From Thiotrichales bacterium (GTDB lineage: Bacteria; Pseudomonadota; Gammaproteobacteria; Francisellales; CACEW01): DNA of 9,722 nt. Position numbers and translations under genes: made by a program. How positions within the stretch are numbered: position 1 is the first letter of the stretch; every line of letters begins with the position of its first letter. The notes beneath the pieces are model-generated. The model searched no databases, was not told the origin of the DNA, and saw nothing but the letters and a program-made list of their open reading frames with translations. Positions 5,109 through 9,722 of this stretch are shown here, one piece after another. The stretch covers positions 1 through 9,722 of the forward strand of contig JAHFRR010000043.1 of assembly GCA_023266165.1 (NCBI GenBank). Reading direction: 5' to 3'.

Positions 5109-6393
5109 CGTTTGCTTTCGCACCCGCCATCTTACAACACCTTGGTCGTTAGAGAGCTATGAGTCTGTAGGCGGCTATTTCGTTTGGCGTAAAATTTTAA
5201 AGGGCGAGTTGACTCCCGAGCAGATTATTGAAACCCTTAAGCTTTCTAACCTTCGAGGTCGTGGAGGGGCTGGATTCCCCACGGGGATGAAATGGAGCTT
5301 TGTGCCCCGAAATCTCCCGGGAGACAAGTATGTGGTCTGTAACTCCGATGAAGGCGAACCCGGTACCTGTAAAGATCGGGATATTATGCTTTACAACCCT
5401 CATCAATTGGTCGAGGGCATGTTGATAGGCTGTTTTGTTATGAATGCCCAACGTGCGTATAACTACATTCGGGGTGAGTTCAGACTCCCCTTTCATCGCG
5501 TTGAGAACGCCCTTCAAGAAGCCAAGGCGGCGGGGTTGATGGGTCACAATATTCAAGGCTCTGGAATAACCGCTGAAGTCTTTAATCATCTGGGTGCCGG
5601 GGCTTATATCTGCGGCGAGGAAACTGCGCTGTTAAATTCTCTGGAAGGCAAAAAAGGCCAGCCAAGATTTAAACCCCCCTTTCCGGCTTTTTCAGGGCTT
5701 TATAGCAAACCGACGAATGTCAATAACACCGAGACTTATGCGTCCGTCCCTGTGATTTTACAGCATGGTGGTGAGTGGTTCTTAAATCTAGGCATCCCCA
5801 ACAATGGCGGGACAAAAATCTTTTGCGTCTCAGGAGATGTTGAAAAGCCTGGAAATTTCGAAATTGGACTAGGGACTTCTTTCAAAGATTTACTGGCCAT
5901 GGCAGGTGGCGTTCGGGGTAACCGAAAAATCAAAGCTGTCATTCCAGGAGGTAGCTCCGCGAAAATTTTAACGGGCGATGAGATGCTGGCTCTCACCATG
6001 GACTACGATGCCATCGGTAAAGCAGGCTCGATGCTAGGCTCTGGCGCTGTGATTGTTTTGGATGAAACGCGTGATATGGTGGAAGTGCTCTCGCGCCTCT
6101 TAGATTTTTATGACGAAGAATCTTGCGGGCAATGCACGCCATGCCGCGAGGGCTCTGGGTGGCTCGCGCGTACGTTGCGTAGAATTTTGAACGGCCAAGG
6201 TGAAATGGCAGATATCGACCGCATGTTGAAAATCGCAAACCAAGTCGAAGGCCGTACCATCTGTGTCTTTGGCGAGGCGTTTGCCTGGCCCACCCAAAGC
6301 TATGTGGCAAAATTCAGAGGCGAGTTTGAGCACTGGATTGCGCATCAAAGATCTGGGGTTGTGAATCTGGATTCGATTCGAGAAAATATTTAA
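5098..6393 (+). CDS. nuoF: NADH-quinone oxidoreductase subunit F (51-kDa type, FMN and 4Fe-4S)
   Basis: NuoF binds NADH and FMN and is the electron entry point of complex I in the cytoplasm. The glycine-rich nucleotide/FMN segment GRGGAGFPTGMKW is at residues 54-66, with NSDEGEPGT at 82-90 and CGEETALL at 172-179. The N3 4Fe-4S ligands are Cys343, Cys346 and Cys349 (CGQCTPC) plus Cys389 (TICVFGEAFAWP). The length of 431 residues is typical, and no key residue is missing. GGGAG lies 7 bases before the ATG, within the end of nuoE. The gene ends 15 bp before nuoG. Confidence 0.97.
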   Translation: MANDVCFRTRHLTTPWSLESYESVGGYFVWRKILKGELTPEQIIETLKLSNLRGRGGAGFPTGMKWSFVPRNLPGDKYVVCNSDEGEPGTCKDRDIMLYNPHQLVEGMLIGCFVMNAQRAYNYIRGEFRLPFHRVENALQEAKAAGLMGHNIQGSGITAEVFNHLGAGAYICGEETALLNSLEGKKGQPRFKPPFPAFSGLYSKPTNVNNTETYASVPVILQHGGEWFLNLGIPNNGGTKIFCVSGDVEKPGNFEIGLGTSFKDLLAMAGGVRGNRKIKAVIPGGSSAKILTGDEMLALTMDYDAIGKAGSMLGSGAVIVLDETRDMVEVLSRLLDFYDEESCGQCTPCREGSGWLARTLRRILNGQGEMADIDRMLKIANQVEGRTICVFGEAFAWPTQSYVAKFRGEFEHWIAHQRSGVVNLDSIRENI

Positions 6394-6408
6394 AAAGGAC
6401 AAGCGATT

Positions 6409-8631
6409 GTGAGTGAGGCGACACCTATCCCGACCATTCCTCTGATTCCTCTGATCAAGGTAGTGATTGACGGAAAGACCATTGAAGTGCCCAAAGGGAC
6501 TTCCATTATTGAAGCGGCAGACCAGATGGGCGTTGTCATTCCTCGCTTTTGCTACCACAAAAAGTTGTCCGTCGCCGCAAACTGTCGTATGTGCCTGGTG
6601 GATGTCGAAGGCAGTCGCAAGCCTACGCCTGCGTGCGCAACACCCGCCACAGACAATATGATCGTCTATACAAAATCTCAAAAGACGCTTCAGTACCAGA
6701 AAGAAGTGATGGAGTTTCTGCTGATCAACCACCCCCTGGATTGCCCCGTGTGCGATCAAGGAGGCGAATGCGAGCTGCAAGATGTGGCACTGGAATATGG
6801 TCGTGATGTGTCGGATTTTACGTTGGGCAAACGTGCCGTTCCTAAAAAAGATATCGGACCTTTGGTAGATACCGATCTGACTCGCTGCATCCATTGCACC
6901 CGTTGCGTTCGCTTCGGGCAAGAAGTCACGGGGGTCAAAGAGTTAGGTATGCTTGGGCGGGGCGAGCACTCTGAGATCTCCAGCTTTTTAGACAGCCATA
7001 TTCACTCCGAGATGTCTGGCAACATCATTGATCTCTGTCCCGTTGGGGCACTCACTTCCAAACCCTTTCGGTATCAAGCCCGCGCGTGGGAAATGGTTCA
7101 AAAACCCATGATCGCCCCGCATGACTGTATTGGCTCACACCTGTGGGGCCATATCCGTCGCGGTCGGCTGATGCGCGTTGTCCCTAGAGAAAACGAGAGC
7201 TTAAACGAAACCTGGCTTTCCGACAGAGATCGATTCAGCTATGAGGCGCTCAACAGCCCAGCTCGACTGACCCACCCCAAACTTAAGAAAGACGGCCTTT
7301 GGGTCACTGTCTCCTGGACTGAGGCCTTGGAATATATCGTCAAAAGCTTCCATCAAATAGCTCATACGCCTTCACGCTCAGGGGTAGAGGGCATGGATCG
7401 CGTGGGTGCGTTAGCATCTCCCTCATCCACCCTCGAAGAATTTTATCTCTTGCAGAAATTCATGCGTGCGATCGGCGCACCGCATGTCGATCACAGACTG
7501 CATCAACACGATGACCGTCAGTTACACGCGTATGGCACGCAGCCTGGCTTAGACCTGGATTTGGCAAGCTTACAAGCCTCTGATGTGATTCTCTGGATCG
7601 GCTCTGATGTTCGAACCCAGCAGCCCATCTTACATCATCGTTTGCGCCAAGCGAGTCTGAAGGGCGCCAAGATCTTAATGATCAATCCTGAAATCTTTGA
7701 ACGTCGTTTCGAGGCCACCCTCGACTGGACAGTCCCTCTGGATCATATGCAGCTGGCGTTGGCGGAATTACTCAAAGCTCATGCGGATCTCTCTCTCACG
7801 CCCTTGACAGATAAAGCTTTAAGCTTACTCCAGTCTGTCACACCCTCCAGTCAGGCACTGCAGATCATTCAACTTTTATTGAGCGCTAGATCTCCTGTCA
7901 TCATTGCCGGTGAAGGCGTGGTGAATCACCCCGAAGCTTCTCATAGCCTGGCTTTGCTGATGCGCTTAAAAGAACGTTTGCAAGCCAAAGGTGGGATTTT
8001 AACGCCCGGGGCTAATACCGCCGGAGCCTTTATGGCAAAGGCAGTGCCTCAAAAAAGCTTCTCGGCCCAACAGATGCTCACCCCTGAGACCCAGATGCGT
8101 GGCTATGTCTTGTTAAACACCGAGCCAGATCTGGACAGCGCGTTGGGCCTCTTGGCATTGACCGCGCTTCAACAGGCTGAGTGTGTAGTTGCGCTCACCG
8201 CGTTTGACACCCCGCGCTTGCAAAATTATGCAAGCGTGATGTTGCCCATCCATAGCCTGGGGGAAACAGACGGGAGCTTTGTCAATGTTTTTGGGCAAAT
8301 CCAGCGTTTTCAAGCTGTTTGCCAGCTCCCGCAAGAGGCCCGACCTGCCTGGAAAGTTTTGCGTGTCTTGGCCAATTTCTTTGATGTGCAAGGATTTGAC
8401 TATGAGCATATCGATCAAGTTCATAGGGAGATCTTAAACCAGGAGATAAGACACAAATCGATGGGCTTATTTGAACTCCCTCTCGCCTTGCCTGCGCAGC
8501 ACAAAACCTCGAAAACTTATTTTACACCGTCTCTTTATGGCATTGATATGCTCACGCGTCATGCCCCTGCGCTGCAGGCCACACAAGAGGCCCGTGCGAC
8601 ACAGCCATCCCTGGGAGGGCAATCATCATGA
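6409..8631 (+). CDS. nuoG: NADH-quinone oxidoreductase subunit G (75-kDa type, Fe-S)
   Basis: NuoG relays electrons through complex I and carries three clusters in its N-terminal part. The 2Fe-2S N1b ligands are Cys48, Cys59, Cys62 and Cys76. The N5 4Fe-4S ligands are His108, Cys112, Cys115 and Cys121. The N4 ligands are Cys160, Cys163, Cys166 and Cys210. From about residue 225 on is the molybdopterin-oxidoreductase-like domain without obvious cofactor function. At 239-255 the cysteines of the extra N7 cluster found in Escherichia coli are absent (HDCIGSHLWG), as in the mitochondrial-type proteins; the 740-residue length is intermediate between those and the 900-residue enteric form. The start is GTG 6409, with AAGGA 9 bases upstream. 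The stop overlaps the nuoH start (ATGA). Confidence 0.96.
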   Translation: MSEATPIPTIPLIPLIKVVIDGKTIEVPKGTSIIEAADQMGVVIPRFCYHKKLSVAANCRMCLVDVEGSRKPTPACATPATDNMIVYTKSQKTLQYQKEVMEFLLINHPLDCPVCDQGGECELQDVALEYGRDVSDFTLGKRAVPKKDIGPLVDTDLTRCIHCTRCVRFGQEVTGVKELGMLGRGEHSEISSFLDSHIHSEMSGNIIDLCPVGALTSKPFRYQARAWEMVQKPMIAPHDCIGSHLWGHIRRGRLMRVVPRENESLNETWLSDRDRFSYEALNSPARLTHPKLKKDGLWVTVSWTEALEYIVKSFHQIAHTPSRSGVEGMDRVGALASPSSTLEEFYLLQKFMRAIGAPHVDHRLHQHDDRQLHAYGTQPGLDLDLASLQASDVILWIGSDVRTQQPILHHRLRQASLKGAKILMINPEIFERRFEATLDWTVPLDHMQLALAELLKAHADLSLTPLTDKALSLLQSVTPSSQALQIIQLLLSARSPVIIAGEGVVNHPEASHSLALLMRLKERLQAKGGILTPGANTAGAFMAKAVPQKSFSAQQMLTPETQMRGYVLLNTEPDLDSALGLLALTALQQAECVVALTAFDTPRLQNYASVMLPIHSLGETDGSFVNVFGQIQRFQAVCQLPQEARPAWKVLRVLANFFDVQGFDYEHIDQVHREILNQEIRHKSMGLFELPLALPAQHKTSKTYFTPSLYGIDMLTRHAPALQATQEARATQPSLGGQSS

Positions 8632-9638
8632 TGTGGCTCTGGTTGATCCTGAAAATTTTATTGATCGTGGTACCCCTCTTGATCTCTGTGGCATATCTTA
8701 CATATGCCGAACGCAAAGTGATTGGCTATATGCAAGATCGGATCGGCCCCAATCGTGTCGGGCCTTTGGGCTTACTTCAACCCTTGGCTGATGGTGCAAA
8801 ATTATTTTTAAAAGAGATGATTACTCCCAGCCAGTCCAACCGCTATTTGTTCCAAATCGCACCGCTCTTAACATTCATTCCCGCCTTGATTGTCTGGGCC
8901 GTGATCCCCTTTGGTGCAGGCATGGTGCTCTCTAATCTCAACGCAGGGCTGCTGTATATCTTCGCCATGACTTCTTTTGGCGTCTATGGGATCATCATTG
9001 CAGGCTGGGCATCCAACTCCAAATACGCGATGTATGGGGCTTTGCGATCTGCGGCCCAAGTGGTGTCCTATGAACTGGCCATGGGATTTGCCCTGGTTGG
9101 GGTCTTGATTGCTGCAGGCAGTGCGAATCTTTCTCAAATTGTTCTGGCCCAACAAGGTGGGTTCTGGCATTGGTATTTTATCCCGCTCTTTCCCCTGTTT
9201 ATCGTTTACTGGATTTCTGGCGTGGCCGAAACCAACCGTGCACCCTTTGATGTCGTTGAAGGGGAGTCTGAAATTGTCGCTGGATGCCATGTCGAATACT
9301 CGGGTATGCGCTTTGCTCTTTTCTTCTTGGGCGAATATGCCAACATGATCTTGATCGCGGCGTTGATCTCAACGTTCTTTTTGGGCGGATGGCTCTCGCC
9401 GTTTCTAGATATCCCAGGGCTTCAAACCTGGTTTGCTTGGGTGCCAGGGCTCGTATGGCTGCTCTTGAAAATGGCCGTGTTCTTGTTTTTCTATCTGTGG
9501 ATCAGAGCCAGCCTCCCGAGGTATCGATACGACCAGATCATGCGATTGGGCTGGAAGGTCTTTATTCCTGTGACGTTGGTGTGGTTGATCGTCGTTGTAC
9601 TGCTGGTGAGATTCCAGATCGGCCCCTGGTTTTCATAA
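8628..9638 (+). CDS. nuoH: NADH-quinone oxidoreductase subunit H (membrane, quinone site)
   Basis: NuoH (ND1 type) is the membrane subunit that joins the peripheral and membrane arms and builds the quinone entry channel. The 336-residue protein has about eight hydrophobic segments, beginning with residues 4-25 and ending with 311-327. Family loops are intact: ERKVIGYMQDRIGPNRVGP at 28-46, the LRSAAQVVSYEL segment at 139-150, and AETNRAPFDVVEGESEIVAG at 200-219 followed by EYSGMRFALFFLGEYANM at 223-240. The acidic residues of the quinone loop (Asp208, Glu211, Glu213, Glu215) are present. ATG 8628 overlaps the nuoG stop by 4 bp and has GGGAGG upstream within nuoG, which suggests translational coupling. 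Confidence 0.97.
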   Translation: MMWLWLILKILLIVVPLLISVAYLTYAERKVIGYMQDRIGPNRVGPLGLLQPLADGAKLFLKEMITPSQSNRYLFQIAPLLTFIPALIVWAVIPFGAGMVLSNLNAGLLYIFAMTSFGVYGIIIAGWASNSKYAMYGALRSAAQVVSYELAMGFALVGVLIAAGSANLSQIVLAQQGGFWHWYFIPLFPLFIVYWISGVAETNRAPFDVVEGESEIVAGCHVEYSGMRFALFFLGEYANMILIAALISTFFLGGWLSPFLDIPGLQTWFAWVPGLVWLLLKMAVFLFFYLWIRASLPRYRYDQIMRLGWKVFIPVTLVWLIVVVLLVRFQIGPWFS

Positions 9639-9650
9639 AGAAGAGAAAAT

Positions 9651-9722
9651 ATGAGAAAAATAAAAGCGCTCTTAACCTCTTTCTTGTTATGGGAGATCCT
9701 GCAAGGCTTGGCGTTGACGGGC
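9651..9722 (+). CDS. nuoI: NADH-quinone oxidoreductase subunit I, N-terminal start (3' end outside window)
   Basis: Only 24 codons are in the window, so neither of the two CxxCxxCxxxCP ferredoxin motifs of NuoI can be seen. The call rests on position directly after nuoH, 12 bp from its stop codon, an AAGAGA ribosome binding site 6 bases before ATG 9651, and the stretch LLWEILQGLALTG, which resembles the amphipathic N-terminal helix of NuoI that anchors it on the membrane side. The order E-F-G-H-I is the standard one. Confidence 0.85.
   Translation, partial: MRKIKALLTSFLLWEILQGLALTG

Noticed and set aside
6100..6921. Long antisense open frame (273 codons) across nuoF/nuoG
   Set aside because: It lies opposite two well-conserved genes, shows no recognisable domain and has no credible ribosome binding site; it is a by-product of nuo codon usage.
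8868..9290. Antisense open frame of 140 codons within nuoH
   Set aside because: It is the complement of a conserved membrane protein gene, with no family features of its own.

Overview
The window is a piece of a bacterial nuo operon (NADH:quinone oxidoreductase, respiratory complex I) with a foreign-looking block of about 4.1 kb lodged between nuoD and nuoE. In order: the 3' end of nuoD (1-393); an insert (about 394-4500) with a Fic-domain gene on the + strand and two genes for AAA ATPases of the AAA_14/DUF4143 type on the - strand; then nuoE, nuoF, nuoG, nuoH and the first codons of nuoI, all on the + strand. The separate nuoE/F/G/H genes, a 740-residue NuoG without the extra N7 cluster cysteines, and the wording of NuoD, NuoF and NuoH fit a proteobacterium. 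My best guess is a gammaproteobacterium of the Legionellales/Coxiellaceae sort, where Fic proteins and DUF4143 ATPases are common in host-associated lineages. That placement is an inference from memory of the families, not a search result.

The nuo genes look intact and are tightly packed: nuoE/nuoF overlap by 11 bp, nuoG/nuoH by 4 bp, and nuoF-nuoG and nuoH-nuoI are separated by 15 and 12 bp. Cofactor ligands are present: N1a in NuoE, FMN/NADH and N3 in NuoF, and N1b, N5 and N4 in NuoG. NuoH carries the quinone-site loops. The insert separates nuoE onward from the upstream half by 4187 bp, with two genes transcribed against the operon. A promoter with a perfect TATAAT lies just upstream of nuoE and probably restarts transcription there.

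The insert is the interesting part. Each of its three genes has its own private set of repeated palindromic boxes at its start. The Fic gene has four TTTGCAAA-type boxes arranged as two pairs, 22 bp apart within each pair. The first ATPase gene has two TTTTGGCTAAAA boxes exactly 32 bp apart. The second has two boxes of consensus TTRAAGTGYACTYYAA, also exactly 32 bp apart. The box sequences are unrelated but the layout is shared, and boxes overlap candidate promoter elements or the translation start. The Fic protein and the second ATPase both carry plausible winged-helix segments, so autoregulation is an attractive hypothesis.

The insert also shows traces of its history. A perfect 33-bp direct repeat flanks the Fic gene; the right copy is the 3' end of the first ATPase gene and the left copy is a stranded remnant of a paralogue's last codons. 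Imperfect inverted repeats lie at the two outer ends of the block, the left one starting at the base after the nuoD stop codon. No tRNA, rRNA, CRISPR array, transposase or integrase was found.
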